Origin: Candidatus Koribacter versatilis Ellin345
GTDB taxonomy: Bacteria; Acidobacteriota; Terriglobia; Terriglobales; Acidobacteriaceae
Direction of reading: 5' to 3'
Length of the DNA stretch: 64,000 bases
Assembly (NCBI RefSeq): GCF_000014005.1
Contig: NC_008009.1
Coordinates: 806,001-870,000 of the forward strand
Under the pieces are notes generated by a model. The model was not told where the DNA came from, searched no databases, and saw nothing but the letters and a program-made list of their open reading frames with translations. Within the stretch, counting starts at the first letter, position 1. Every line of letters starts with the position of its first letter. Position numbers and translations under genes: made by a program. Below are positions 46,741 through 55,070 of the stretch, in pieces.

Positions 46741-48603
46741 ATGTCTCAGAATTTCAAGCCTTTAAATCCGGAAGAGAGCGTCGTGCGCCTCGCCGCCATC
46801 GTGGACTCGTCCGATGACGCCATTCTTGGTACCGACACCCAAGGCACCATCAACACCTGGAACCCTGCTGCCGAGAAAATGTTCGGCTACTCCGCCGACG
46901 AAATCCTCGGCCAATCAGTCCTGCTGCTCATTCCCCCTTCACTGCATGCCGAGCACGCAGAGAACTTCGAGCGCATTGCCCGGGGCGAGCGTATCGAGCA
47001 CTACGAAACCCAACGTTTGCAGCGAGGTGGCGGACGCATTGATGTATCGTTTACGCTTTCCGGCATTCGAGACCGCGAAGGCCGCATGCTCGGCGCGGCC
47101 ATGATTGCTCGGGAACTGAGCGCAAAGCGGCGGGACGAGGCGGTCCGTGCCCGGCTCGCCGCGATTGTCGAGTCCTCGGACGACGCCATCATCGCCAAGG
47201 ACCTCAACGGTGTCGTCACGGACTGGAATGCCGCCGCCGAGCGCCTCTTCGGATATAAAGCCGAAGACATCATCGGACGCTCCATTCTCGCCATTATTCC
47301 CCCCGAACTTCAGCACGAAGAGCCGGTGATTCTTTCCAAAATCCGCGCCGGGCACCGCATGGAACATTATGAGACCCATCGCCTTCATAAATCAGGGCGC
47401 CGCTTGGAAGTCTCAGTCACAATTTCCCCGATCCGCGACTCGTCTGGCCGCGTGATTGGCGCCTCGAAGTTCGCTCGCGATATTTCCGAAAAGCGCCGCC
47501 TCCAGACCGTTCGGAGCATTCTCGCCGCGATCGTCGAGTCTTCGGACGACGCCATCGTCTCGAAGAACCTCGACGGCGTCATCACCAGTTGGAACGCCGC
47601 CGCGGAGCGCTTGTTCGGTTACACCGCTGAAGAGATCATCGGACAGTCCGTATTACGTATCATTCCGCGCGAACTTCAGCACGAGGAACCCGGTATTATT
47701 ACCCGCCTGCGCGCCGGAGAGCGGATCGATCACTACGAGACTCGGCGGCGGAAGAAGAATGGCGAGAGCATCGACGTCTCCTTGACCGTCTCCCCCATTC
47801 GCGATGAACGCGGCACCGTGATTGGCGGGTCCAAGATTCTGCGTGACATCAGCGACCGCAAAATCGCCGAGGCCGCAATCATCGAGAAGGAACGCTTTGC
47901 TGCCGCCGGACGCCTCGCCGCGACCCTCGCGCATGAAGTCAACAATCCACTCGAGGCCATCACCAACCTCTCGTACCTGCTCTCCATCCATGAAGGTCTC
48001 GATTCCGAGGCTGCTAATCTCGCCGCTTTGCTTTTGAAAGAGGTCCAGCGCGCGGGAGAGATCACCCGGCAGACCCTGGTGTATTACCGCGAGTCCAAGG
48101 TGCCGTTGCTCGTCAGTCTTCGCGAAGTCGTCGCCAGCGTTCTCCGCGCCAAGCGCTCGAAGCTCGAGCTAAAGAACGTCCACGTCGATAGCGCCTTACC
48201 TGAACCTTTTTTCGTCGAAGGCTATCCGGGTGAGTTGCGCCAGGTGCTCGAGAATCTGCTCGACAACGCTCTCGACGCCGTGCCCGACGGCGGGCATCTC
48301 CAGATCCAGGGCAGCCGCTCCGTCTCCGCCGCCAACGAGCGCGTCCTCCTCTCGATTTGCGATAACGGCCCCGGCATTCCCGCCGAACTGGCCGGGAAAA
48401 TCTTCGAACCGTTTTTCACTACCAAGAAAGAGAAGGGTAGTGGCCTCGGGCTCTGGGTCTCGCAGTCCATCGTCAAGAAACATCAGGGCACGATCGAAGT
48501 TCGCAGCAACCAGGAAAACCGCGAGACGGTTTTTACCCTCAATCTCCCTGCTGCCAGGCTTCCCGAGCCCGCGGACCGCCGCTCTCCGGCTGCAGTTTCC
48601 TGA
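46741..48603 (+). CDS. soluble histidine kinase with three tandem PAS domains
   Basis: Cytoplasmic sensor kinase of 620 residues with no membrane helix. Three PAS domains (about 13-125, 138-250, 262-375) share the pattern AIVxSSDDAI...W(N)xAAExxFGYxAxxIxGxS, so they are an internal duplication. HisKA has His398 in LAHEVNNPLEAI; HATPase_c has NLLDNALDAV, DNGPGIP and GSGLGLW. The receiver partner is not encoded here. PAS ligand unknown; no haem or FAD-binding residues can be claimed. Confidence 0.92.
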   Translation: MSQNFKPLNPEESVVRLAAIVDSSDDAILGTDTQGTINTWNPAAEKMFGYSADEILGQSVLLLIPPSLHAEHAENFERIARGERIEHYETQRLQRGGGRIDVSFTLSGIRDREGRMLGAAMIARELSAKRRDEAVRARLAAIVESSDDAIIAKDLNGVVTDWNAAAERLFGYKAEDIIGRSILAIIPPELQHEEPVILSKIRAGHRMEHYETHRLHKSGRRLEVSVTISPIRDSSGRVIGASKFARDISEKRRLQTVRSILAAIVESSDDAIVSKNLDGVITSWNAAAERLFGYTAEEIIGQSVLRIIPRELQHEEPGIITRLRAGERIDHYETRRRKKNGESIDVSLTVSPIRDERGTVIGGSKILRDISDRKIAEAAIIEKERFAAAGRLAATLAHEVNNPLEAITNLSYLLSIHEGLDSEAANLAALLLKEVQRAGEITRQTLVYYRESKVPLLVSLREVVASVLRAKRSKLELKNVHVDSALPEPFFVEGYPGELRQVLENLLDNALDAVPDGGHLQIQGSRSVSAANERVLLSICDNGPGIPAELAGKIFEPFFTTKKEKGSGLGLWVSQSIVKKHQGTIEVRSNQENRETVFTLNLPAARLPEPADRRSPAAVS

Positions 48604-48691
48604 TCTTTCGCCGTGTCCCCCTTTGCCCCCCGGCTCTTTGTGACCCGAATCACAAGACGCTGTGCGCCGAATTTGTTAGATTCAATGGCGT

Positions 48692-49747
48692 ATGGCAGCC
48701 CCTAACTCCCTCTTTGTCCGCGCCTGCAAGCGTCAGCCCGTTGAGCGCACCCCCGTTTGGTTTATGCGCCAGGCCGGACGCTATATGTCCGAATACCGCG
48801 CCGTCCGTGAGAAGTATTCGCTGGTCGAAATCTGCAAGAAGCCTGACGTCGCCGCCGAAGTGACCATCACCGCCGCCGAAGCCCTCAACGTGGACGCGGC
48901 CATCATCTTCGCCGACTTGCTTCTTCCTCTCGAAGTCATGGGACTTCCGTTCCACTTCTCGCCCGGCGAAGGCCCGGTGATCGAGGTGCCGATCCGCGAT
49001 GCCGCGCACATCACGCGCCTCCGCACCGATCGCGCCCACGATCTTGGCTACGTCGCGGAAGCCGTGAAGAAAGTCAGCGATCACTTCGGCTCGAAGCTGC
49101 CGGTCATCGGCTTCTGCGGTGCGCCATTCACTCTAGCCAGCTACATGATTGAAGGCGGCGGCTCGCGCAACTACCTCGAAGTCAAAAAACTGATGTACAA
49201 CTCGCCCCACGCGTGGGACGAGCTTCTCGGCAAACTTGTCGCCGTCCTCAGCGAATACACCGCCGACCAGGTAAAAGCTGGCGCCGACGTCATTCAGATC
49301 TTCGATAGCTGGGTCGGCTGCCTCAGCGTCGAAGACTATCGCCGCTACGTCCTGCCACGCACCACCGAACTGGTGAAGGCTCTCCAGCACTCGACGAGAG
49401 TTCCGATCATCTACTTCGGTACTGACAGCGCCACGCTGCTGCCCTCCATGCGCGAAACCGGCGCGGAGGTGATCGGCCTCGACTGGCGTGTGCCGCTCGA
49501 CCAAGGCTGGAGCCTCCTCGAACACAGCGTCGCGATACAGGGAAATCTCGATCCGGTGCTGCTCTTCGCCGAGTGGCCCGAGCTCAAGTCGCGCGCCGAG
49601 CGCATCCTCAAGCAGGCCGACGGGCGCCCCGGTCATATCTTCAATCTCGGACACGGCATCCTTCCGCACACGCCCGTTCAGAACGTGAAGGACCTTGCCA
49701 AGTTCGTGCATGAATATTCTTCGCAGTTGGTAGGCCCGCGCGAATGA
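48692..49747 (+). CDS. hemE: uroporphyrinogen decarboxylase
   Basis: Haem pathway enzyme of 351 residues converting uroporphyrinogen III to coproporphyrinogen III. Both signatures are present: PVWFMRQAGRYMSEYR and GFCGAPFTLASYMIEG; the C-terminal FNLGHGILP is also family-typical. First of three tightly packed haem genes; overlaps hemH by four bases (ATGA). ATG follows about 90 bases after the PAS kinase stop. Confidence 0.97.
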   Translation: MAAPNSLFVRACKRQPVERTPVWFMRQAGRYMSEYRAVREKYSLVEICKKPDVAAEVTITAAEALNVDAAIIFADLLLPLEVMGLPFHFSPGEGPVIEVPIRDAAHITRLRTDRAHDLGYVAEAVKKVSDHFGSKLPVIGFCGAPFTLASYMIEGGGSRNYLEVKKLMYNSPHAWDELLGKLVAVLSEYTADQVKAGADVIQIFDSWVGCLSVEDYRRYVLPRTTELVKALQHSTRVPIIYFGTDSATLLPSMRETGAEVIGLDWRVPLDQGWSLLEHSVAIQGNLDPVLLFAEWPELKSRAERILKQADGRPGHIFNLGHGILPHTPVQNVKDLAKFVHEYSSQLVGPRE

Positions 49748-50655
49748 CGAAGAACGCCGTCCTGTTGCTGGCCCACGGCAGCCCCGAGAACGTCGCCGAC
49801 ATACCCGAGTACATGAAGTACGTAACGGGTGGTCGCGGCCTACCGGAATCCGTGGTCAAAGAAGTCCAGCACCGTTACGGCCTCATCGGTATCTCTCCGC
49901 TACGCTGCCACACCGTCGGCCAACAAACCGGCGTCCAACGCGAAACCGGTGTTTCGACGTACATCGGCATGCGCAACTGGCATCCGTTCGTCGCCGACAC
50001 CATCGAGCAAATGAAGCAGGATGGCATCGAGCACTGCGTCGCCCTCTGCCTCGCGCCACAAAACTCGCGCACCAGCGTCGGCCTTTACCGCAAGGCGCTG
50101 ATGGAGAAAAATCCGCCCTTCACGGTAGATTTCGTGGAGAGCTGGCACGATCACCCGCTGCTCATCCAGGCCTTCGCCGAAAATCACCGCGCCGGATACG
50201 AAAAAGCGCGCGCCGAAGCCAGCCACGATCTGCCGCGCATCTTCACCGCGCACAGTGTCCCCGAGCGCACCATCACCGAAGGCGATCCCTACGAGGCGCA
50301 AACGCGCGAAACCGCCGCTCTCGTCGCGAAAGGCCTCGGCTTGAAAGATGCAGTCTGGCGATTCGCCTTCCAGAGCCAGGGCATGTCGGGCGGTACGTGG
50401 CGCGGCCCAACGGTAGAGAGCACGCTCGAAGGCCTCGCCAAAGAAGGCCATCGCGGCGTCTTCTTCCAGCCCATCGGTTTCGTTTGCGACCACGTCGAAG
50501 TTCTCTACGACATCGACATCGGCTTCCGCGACTTTGCCGAAAAGCTCGGCATGAAGATCTGGCGCGCCGAATCGCTCAATAACTCCGCTACCTTCGCACA
50601 GGCCATTGCCGACATCGTCCGCCAGCGCCTCGCCGCGCAGGCAGTCACGGTCTGA
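49744..50655 (+). CDS. hemH: ferrochelatase (proto- or coproporphyrin type)
   Basis: Inserts iron into porphyrin. Protein of 303 residues, close to the short form of the coproporphyrin ferrochelatases. Seen: LLAHGSPENVADIPEYM, GISPLRCHTVGQ, MRNWHPFVADTI, the catalytic His in FTAHSVPERTI and Glu in PIGFVCDHVEVLYDID. It is coupled to hemE (ATGA overlap) and hemY (2-base gap). Sequence alone does not settle whether protoporphyrin or coproporphyrin is used. Confidence 0.92.
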   Translation: MTKNAVLLLAHGSPENVADIPEYMKYVTGGRGLPESVVKEVQHRYGLIGISPLRCHTVGQQTGVQRETGVSTYIGMRNWHPFVADTIEQMKQDGIEHCVALCLAPQNSRTSVGLYRKALMEKNPPFTVDFVESWHDHPLLIQAFAENHRAGYEKARAEASHDLPRIFTAHSVPERTITEGDPYEAQTRETAALVAKGLGLKDAVWRFAFQSQGMSGGTWRGPTVESTLEGLAKEGHRGVFFQPIGFVCDHVEVLYDIDIGFRDFAEKLGMKIWRAESLNNSATFAQAIADIVRQRLAAQAVTV

Positions 50656-50657
50656 GC

Positions 50658-52133
50658 ATGCGCATCGCGATCATCGGCGGCGGAATCTCCGGCCTCAGCG
50701 CCGCTTACACACTCGAAAAAGAACGCGCAAAAGGCGCTGACGTCGAGTACACGCTCTTCGAGAGCAGCAACCGCCTCGGCGGCGCCTGCTACTCCGAGAT
50801 CGTGGATGGCTGCGTGATCGAAGCCGGACCGGACTCGTTCGTCTCCGAGAAGCCGTGGGCCGCCGCGCTCTGTCGCGAACTCGGCATCGGCGACCAGCTC
50901 ATCGGTTCCAACGACAATGACCGCAAAACCTGGATCGTCAACAAGGGGAAGCTCATCTCGCTTCCCGACGGCCTCATGTTCCTCGTCCCCACGAAAATTC
51001 TGCCCACCGCGTTCAGCCCGCTCTTCTCGTGGAGCACCAAGCTTCGCATGGCGCGCGAGCTCATGCACCCGCCGCGTCCCATGAACGGTGACGAAACCGT
51101 GGCCGCGTTTGTCGAACGCCACTTCGGCCGCGAAATGGTCGACCGCCTCGCCGACCCCATGCTCTCCGGCATCTACGGCGGCGATACCGACCAGCTCAGC
51201 GTCCGCGCCACTCTCGCGCGCTTCGTCGAAATGGAAGCGAAGTACGGCAGCCTAAGCCGCGCCATGCTCGTCGCCAATAAAAAAATGAAAGCGGCGATGG
51301 CAGGCAAGCCCAAGCCGCCCCTTTTCACCTCTCTCCGTAACGGCATGCAGCAAATGGTTGACGCCGTACTCGCGAAACTTCCGTCCGAGTGCCTCACGCT
51401 AAACACGGCCGTCGAATCCATTGAAAAACGCGACGGCAAGTACTACTTGACGCTCAGCTCCGCTCAAGGCTTTGTATCAGGGCAGCGCTTCAGCGCTGCC
51501 GAAACCGCTCCTATGGAAAATGGGGCTTTAGCCCCTGCTAATGCCGAAATCTTCGACGCGATCATCCTCGCCACGCCCGCCAACATCGCCGGCCGCTTAC
51601 TTGCAAATATCGATAACCATCTATCCGAGGATCTCGCCGCCATCCCCTACAGCTCCTCCGCCACCGTCATCCTCGCCTACGACATGGCCGACCTCAAATC
51701 CCTTCCCGGCGGACACGGCTTCCTCGTCCCGCGCACCGAAGGCCGCCGTATGCGCGCCTGCACCTTCGTCCACAACAAGTTCCCGCACCGCGCCCCGCCC
51801 GACAAAGGCGTCCTGCGCTGCTTCATGGGCGGCGCCAACGACGCTGCCATCCTGCAATCAAGCGACGAAGAGATCACGGCCATCGTCCAGCGCGAGCTAC
51901 GCGAAATCGTCCACCTAGAAGCGCAGCCCAAGCTCGTCCGCGTCTACCGCTGGCGCGGCGCCATGGCGCAATATCCCCTCAGCCACCTCGACCGTGTCGA
52001 TCGCATCGAGAAAGCCATTGCTGCCATCCCCGGCCTCGCCGTAGCCGGCAACGCATTCCGCGGCATCGGCGTGCCGGACTGCGTGCGAACAGGAACCGTC
52101 GCGGCGCAATCCGTACTCGACCATCGCAAATAG
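50658..52133 (+). CDS. hemY: protoporphyrinogen/coproporphyrinogen oxidase
   Basis: FAD-dependent oxidase of 491 residues (HemY/CgoX class). Rossmann motif IIGGGISGLSAAY at the N-terminus, EAGPDSFVSEKP, MLSGIYGGD, and C-terminal VAGNAFRGIGVPDCVRTG as in the family. About 28 residues near position 270-298 (GFVSGQRFSAAETAP...GALAP) are not part of the fold and correspond to a palindromic repeat inserted in frame, between the strand YYLTLSS and AEIFDAIILATP. A second, diverged hemY 3' end occurs at 53898-54029. Confidence 0.93.
   Translation: MRIAIIGGGISGLSAAYTLEKERAKGADVEYTLFESSNRLGGACYSEIVDGCVIEAGPDSFVSEKPWAAALCRELGIGDQLIGSNDNDRKTWIVNKGKLISLPDGLMFLVPTKILPTAFSPLFSWSTKLRMARELMHPPRPMNGDETVAAFVERHFGREMVDRLADPMLSGIYGGDTDQLSVRATLARFVEMEAKYGSLSRAMLVANKKMKAAMAGKPKPPLFTSLRNGMQQMVDAVLAKLPSECLTLNTAVESIEKRDGKYYLTLSSAQGFVSGQRFSAAETAPMENGALAPANAEIFDAIILATPANIAGRLLANIDNHLSEDLAAIPYSSSATVILAYDMADLKSLPGGHGFLVPRTEGRRMRACTFVHNKFPHRAPPDKGVLRCFMGGANDAAILQSSDEEITAIVQRELREIVHLEAQPKLVRVYRWRGAMAQYPLSHLDRVDRIEKAIAAIPGLAVAGNAFRGIGVPDCVRTGTVAAQSVLDHRK
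51465..51540 (+). repeat. palindromic dispersed-type repeat inserted in hemY
   Basis: Holds a near-perfect palindrome GGCAGCGCTTCAGCGCTGCC (51481-51500) and a second hairpin GGGGCTTTAGCCCC (51522-51535), preceded by TTTGTATCAG. I recall this layout (TTTGTATCAGGGCA, two hairpins) as intergenic elements in Acidobacterial genomes. Here it is in frame and free of stops. Boundaries are approximate. Confidence 0.65.
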
Positions 52134-52182
52134 CCAGTAGCCATTCGTCCCGCCAAAAATCGCCTCGGACCTTGACTCACAT

Positions 52183-52202
52183 AAGATGACAGTCGTACTC
52201 TT
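52183..52202. promoter_or_regulatory. TetR operator, copy 1
   Basis: AAGATGACAGTCGTACTCTT directly before the tetR start (ATG 52208). The right half CGTACTCTT matches the perfect palindrome at 52810-52829, indicating autoregulation. Confidence 0.7.
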
Positions 52203-52207
52203 TCGTC

Positions 52208-52792
52208 ATGCGTTACTCGCCCGAACACAAAGCGCAAAGTCACGAGAACATTCTTTCCGTAGCCGCTCGCTCCTTCCGCGAATACGGCGGAGACACCAGC
52301 GGCGTCGGTACCGTCATGAAAAAGGCAGGCCTCACCAAGGGCGGCTTCTACCGCCACTTTGAGAGCAAGGACGATCTGTTTGTCGAAGCCGTAGCCCGCG
52401 CATTCGAGCAAATGGGATCGGGAATGGTCGAGGTTGCAAAGTCAGCTCCCAAGGGGCAGGAGCTTCGCGCCATGATCGAGCATTACCTGAGTCCCCGCCA
52501 CGCGGCTTCCCCTGGAATGGGTTGCGTGGTCTCTGCACTCGGGCCCGAGTTCTCCAGAAAACCATTGTCTGTGCGCAAACGGATCGAAGCTTCACTCGAC
52601 GCCTATCGCGAGCGACTGCTGCCCTTTGTCCCTGGCCACTCGCGTGAAGAAAAAGTGGAAAAGTGCAGGTTACTGTTTTCCAGCATGGCCGGCGTACTGA
52701 TGATGGCGCGCCTTGCCTCCACTCCACAAAAACGAGACCAGATGTTGATGCAGGCGAGGAGCTTTTTCATAAAGTCCTTTGCCGAGAGGTAA
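52208..52792 (+). CDS. TetR-family regulator
   Basis: Repressor of 194 residues. HTH at residues about 15-60 (ILSVAARSFREYGGDTSGVGTVMKKAGLTKGGFYRHFESKDDLF), ligand domain after it. Bound operators are evident on both sides of the gene: CGTACTCTT boxes at 52183 and 52810. The two downstream genes are therefore probable targets. The effector is unknown; Acrid-type or aromatic ligands are common in this family. Confidence 0.92.
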   Translation: MRYSPEHKAQSHENILSVAARSFREYGGDTSGVGTVMKKAGLTKGGFYRHFESKDDLFVEAVARAFEQMGSGMVEVAKSAPKGQELRAMIEHYLSPRHAASPGMGCVVSALGPEFSRKPLSVRKRIEASLDAYRERLLPFVPGHSREEKVEKCRLLFSSMAGVLMMARLASTPQKRDQMLMQARSFFIKSFAER

Positions 52793-52809
52793 CTCTTTTT
52801 TTGCCTGAT

Positions 52810-52829
52810 AAGAGTACGGTCGTACTCTT
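52810..52829. promoter_or_regulatory. TetR operator, copy 2 (perfect palindrome)
   Basis: AAGAGTACGGTCGTACTCTT: 9-base arms (10 with the flanking T/A) around GT. It sits 35 bases before the next gene and repeats the box upstream of tetR. Confidence 0.8.
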
Positions 52830-52863
52830 AAACGAAACCATTCAACCACACCAGGAGAAGTCT

Positions 52864-53274
52864 ATGAATTTCACGCTTCCTTTGCTTATGACGCTGCTCC
52901 CCGCAGCAGTGATCGCCCAATCGCAATCCGGCGCTACCTCAGGCATGACCAACCCGCCCGTCCCGAAAACCACCGAAGTCCTGGTTATCGAGACCCCGAA
53001 GCAGGGCGTTACCTTTCAACAAATCATCGCGGTCATGCCGGACGAGGTCCGCGCAACCGCCCAGCTCTACCTCGACGGAAAGATCCGCCAATGGTATTCG
53101 CGCGGCGACGGAAGAGGCGTCGTCTTCATCATCGACGCCACGAGTGAGGATGAGGCAAAAGCAATTGTCGAATCGCTCCCGCTCTCCAAACAGCAACTAT
53201 TGGATCACCAATATGTCGCTCTCGGACCGTTCATGCCGCTGCGGATGTTGATTGGCCCAGCAGCGCAACGCTGA
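52864..53274 (+). CDS. muconolactone isomerase-like exported protein
   Basis: Protein of 136 residues. AGGAG precedes ATG 52864. N-terminal hydrophobic stretch (FTLPLLMTLLPAAVIAQS) looks like a signal peptide; the rest has the ferredoxin-like dimeric barrel layout of muconolactone isomerase/YCII relatives (EVLVIETPK, GRGVVFIIDATSEDEAKAIVESLPL, PFMPLRML). Catalytic residues are not evident. Controlled by the TetR operator at 52810. Confidence 0.72.
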   Translation: MNFTLPLLMTLLPAAVIAQSQSGATSGMTNPPVPKTTEVLVIETPKQGVTFQQIIAVMPDEVRATAQLYLDGKIRQWYSRGDGRGVVFIIDATSEDEAKAIVESLPLSKQQLLDHQYVALGPFMPLRMLIGPAAQR

Positions 53275-53341
53275 CAGCAAAGCGCGATCCCTGACTTCAG
53301 CCAGTAACCGCCACCACCCACACTTTAGAAAGGAGCACAAA

Positions 53342-53866
53342 ATGTCCCCCGAAACCATCTTCCGAGTGCAACTCATCTTAGGTTATGTCGCGTGGCTTCT
53401 CTGCTTTGGCGCGTACGCCATGCCCAAGCTGAAAGCTATGGACGCCGCCGCCGCGCAACGCGCGATCGCTACTCTGCACAGCTTCCGCATCTTCGGACTC
53501 GTCTTTATTCTTCCCGGGGTCGTCGGCCCCAACCTGCCGGCCCAGTTCGGCTCCTTTGCCGCCTACTGGGACCTGGCGACAGGTCTGCTCGCCATCCTGG
53601 CGCTCCTCACGTTCCGCGTTCGACGCCTTTTTTGGGTGTTCGTGGTAGCGTTCAACCTCGTGGGAGTCGTGGACCTGCTCATGGACTACTACCACGCCAT
53701 TCAGTTAGGAGTAGCGACGAACCCCGGCCAGATGGGCTCCGCCTACGTAATCCCCGTCCTGTACGTGCCGTTGCTGATGATCACCCACATCGCGGCTTTC
53801 TACTTGCTGCTGCGCCGTCAGCCCAACCACGCACCGGCGCTCGTCAGCCATCCCGCCACCTCGTGA
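53342..53866 (+). CDS. small integral membrane protein
   Basis: Polytopic membrane protein of 174 residues with about 4-5 helices (VQLILGYVAWLLCFGAY, FRIFGLVFILPGVVGP, LLAILALLTFRVRRLFWVFVVAFNLVGVVDLLM, LLMITHIAAFYLLL). AAAGGAG is 7 bases upstream of ATG 53342. Last gene of the TetR-controlled unit. Function unknown. Confidence 0.75.
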   Translation: MSPETIFRVQLILGYVAWLLCFGAYAMPKLKAMDAAAAQRAIATLHSFRIFGLVFILPGVVGPNLPAQFGSFAAYWDLATGLLAILALLTFRVRRLFWVFVVAFNLVGVVDLLMDYYHAIQLGVATNPGQMGSAYVIPVLYVPLLMITHIAAFYLLLRRQPNHAPALVSHPATS

Positions 53867-53897
53867 CGGAGCCAATGGCGGAGCTTCACAATCATCC

Positions 53898-54029
53898 CGC
53901 CCCGCGTTATCCGGCAACGCCTTTCGCGGCATCGGCGTGCCGGATTGCGTGCGCACCGGCACGGTCGCGGGGCAACGCGTTTTAGAAACGATGAGTAATT
54001 GTCGTTTCGAGAGCCAGCTTCAATTCTGA
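53898..54029 (+). pseudogene. remnant of a second hemY 3' end
   Basis: In the frame starting at 53910 it encodes SGNAFRGIGVPDCVRTGTV and on to QRVLETMSN, the HemY C-terminus. Against the intact gene (52044-52118) 61 of 75 bases and 22 of 25 residues match by eye, with most changes silent. No upstream hemY sequence is attached; the junction is near 53898. It is a fragment of a diverged hemY copy. Confidence 0.75.
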
Positions 54030-54463
54030 ATTGTCTGATAGAAGGAAAAGTCGGATGCGGGACAGCTCTGCCACGGCTGGTCCTGGCGATAAACGATCAT
54101 CAGTTTCTGGCCATCCAAAGCAAGCTTATGGCCTCCGAACGCGTTTGATGTGCCGGTATACTCACGGCCGTCACGAGCTGTGAAACGATACCCGACTTTG
54201 TATTTCGATGGCTTCGACTCTGAGATAGCAACTTCACCCACAACCGTTTCGGGTGCGGCGACAATACTTCGTTCGCGAGCATATGTCTTTAGTTCAAGGG
54301 CGAAGAAGAATCCGACGACGACTCCGAGAATTACTGTCAACGATCCGCGATCATCCAGAGCATAGAGCGGCAGCCAAAGAAACGGGCTGATTGCTAAAAG
54401 CCAACCTCTTACCCGAATAGGAAACCGCACTTCGTGCGAAACGGAATTGCTGGCTGCGAGCAT
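54020..54463 (-). CDS. DUF3592-like membrane protein
   Basis: Protein of 147 residues with two N-terminal helices (GWLLAISPFLWLPLYAL, LTVILGVVVGFFFAL) and a C-terminal beta domain (YRFTARDGREYTGTSNAFGG, MIVYRQDQPWQS) as seen in DUF3592 proteins. It diverges from the gene at 54543, with overlapping N-terminal region to 54463. Function unknown. Confidence 0.7.
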   Translation of the reverse strand: MLAASNSVSHEVRFPIRVRGWLLAISPFLWLPLYALDDRGSLTVILGVVVGFFFALELKTYARERSIVAAPETVVGEVAISESKPSKYKVGYRFTARDGREYTGTSNAFGGHKLALDGQKLMIVYRQDQPWQSCPASDFSFYQTIQN

Positions 54464-54542
54464 ATCGTCGGCCAGATTCTACCACGGTATTTCCCCCCAA
54501 CCTCAATTGATCAAGCAGCCTTCCTATGGCAAACTCCCACCC

Positions 54543-55007
54543 GTGAAGCTTCTTCGCTACATCGAGCTAAAGAGCGGCCATTCCGACAACGGTCCCGCTT
54601 GGATCGGCTACGTCACTTCATCCAAGACTGGTCGGACGTTGTACTTCAATGGTCGCGGCTTGATGAAACTAAAAGGGCAGCGGCGTGGAAATTCGGGTGG
54701 GAACTACGTCGACATGGAAACCGGCGAGTCGTTCTGGGTCTCCGGCGTCAAGAAGAACGGGCAAGACCGTCACTGGGCCGGATCGGGAAAAGTTCTCGTA
54801 GAGGCCGCCGCGCTCGCGGATTATCTGAAAGCGATCGGAACCACTACTTTGGATAGATCGCGTTGTGAGGTAACTGAAACTATCCAGGCAACCGACATCA
54901 AGAGGCTTTCCGAATTGGCGAACTCATCTTGCAAAGGCTGGCCTGACGAGCCCTGCGATCCCTACTCATTCACTCGCAATGTGGCGCTCCGACGTGGAAG
55001 CGAATAG
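54543..55007 (+). CDS. small conserved protein of unknown function
   Basis: Soluble protein of 154 residues. The first 80 residues (LLRYIELKSGHSDNGPAWIG, TGRTLYFNGRGLMKLKGQRRG, DMETGESFWVSGVKKNGQDRHWAG) resemble a widespread small bacterial family of unknown role. The C-terminal 60 residues are less conserved-looking and include two Cys (CEV, CKGWPDEPC). GTG 54543 is the chosen start; earlier ATG codons overlap the divergent gene. Confidence 0.72.
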   Translation: MKLLRYIELKSGHSDNGPAWIGYVTSSKTGRTLYFNGRGLMKLKGQRRGNSGGNYVDMETGESFWVSGVKKNGQDRHWAGSGKVLVEAAALADYLKAIGTTTLDRSRCEVTETIQATDIKRLSELANSSCKGWPDEPCDPYSFTRNVALRRGSE

Positions 55008-55070
55008 TTCCTGACATTTCTCGACACTCCCCCCACTCACACCGGGTTCTAGTATCGTGTGAGGTCAGCC

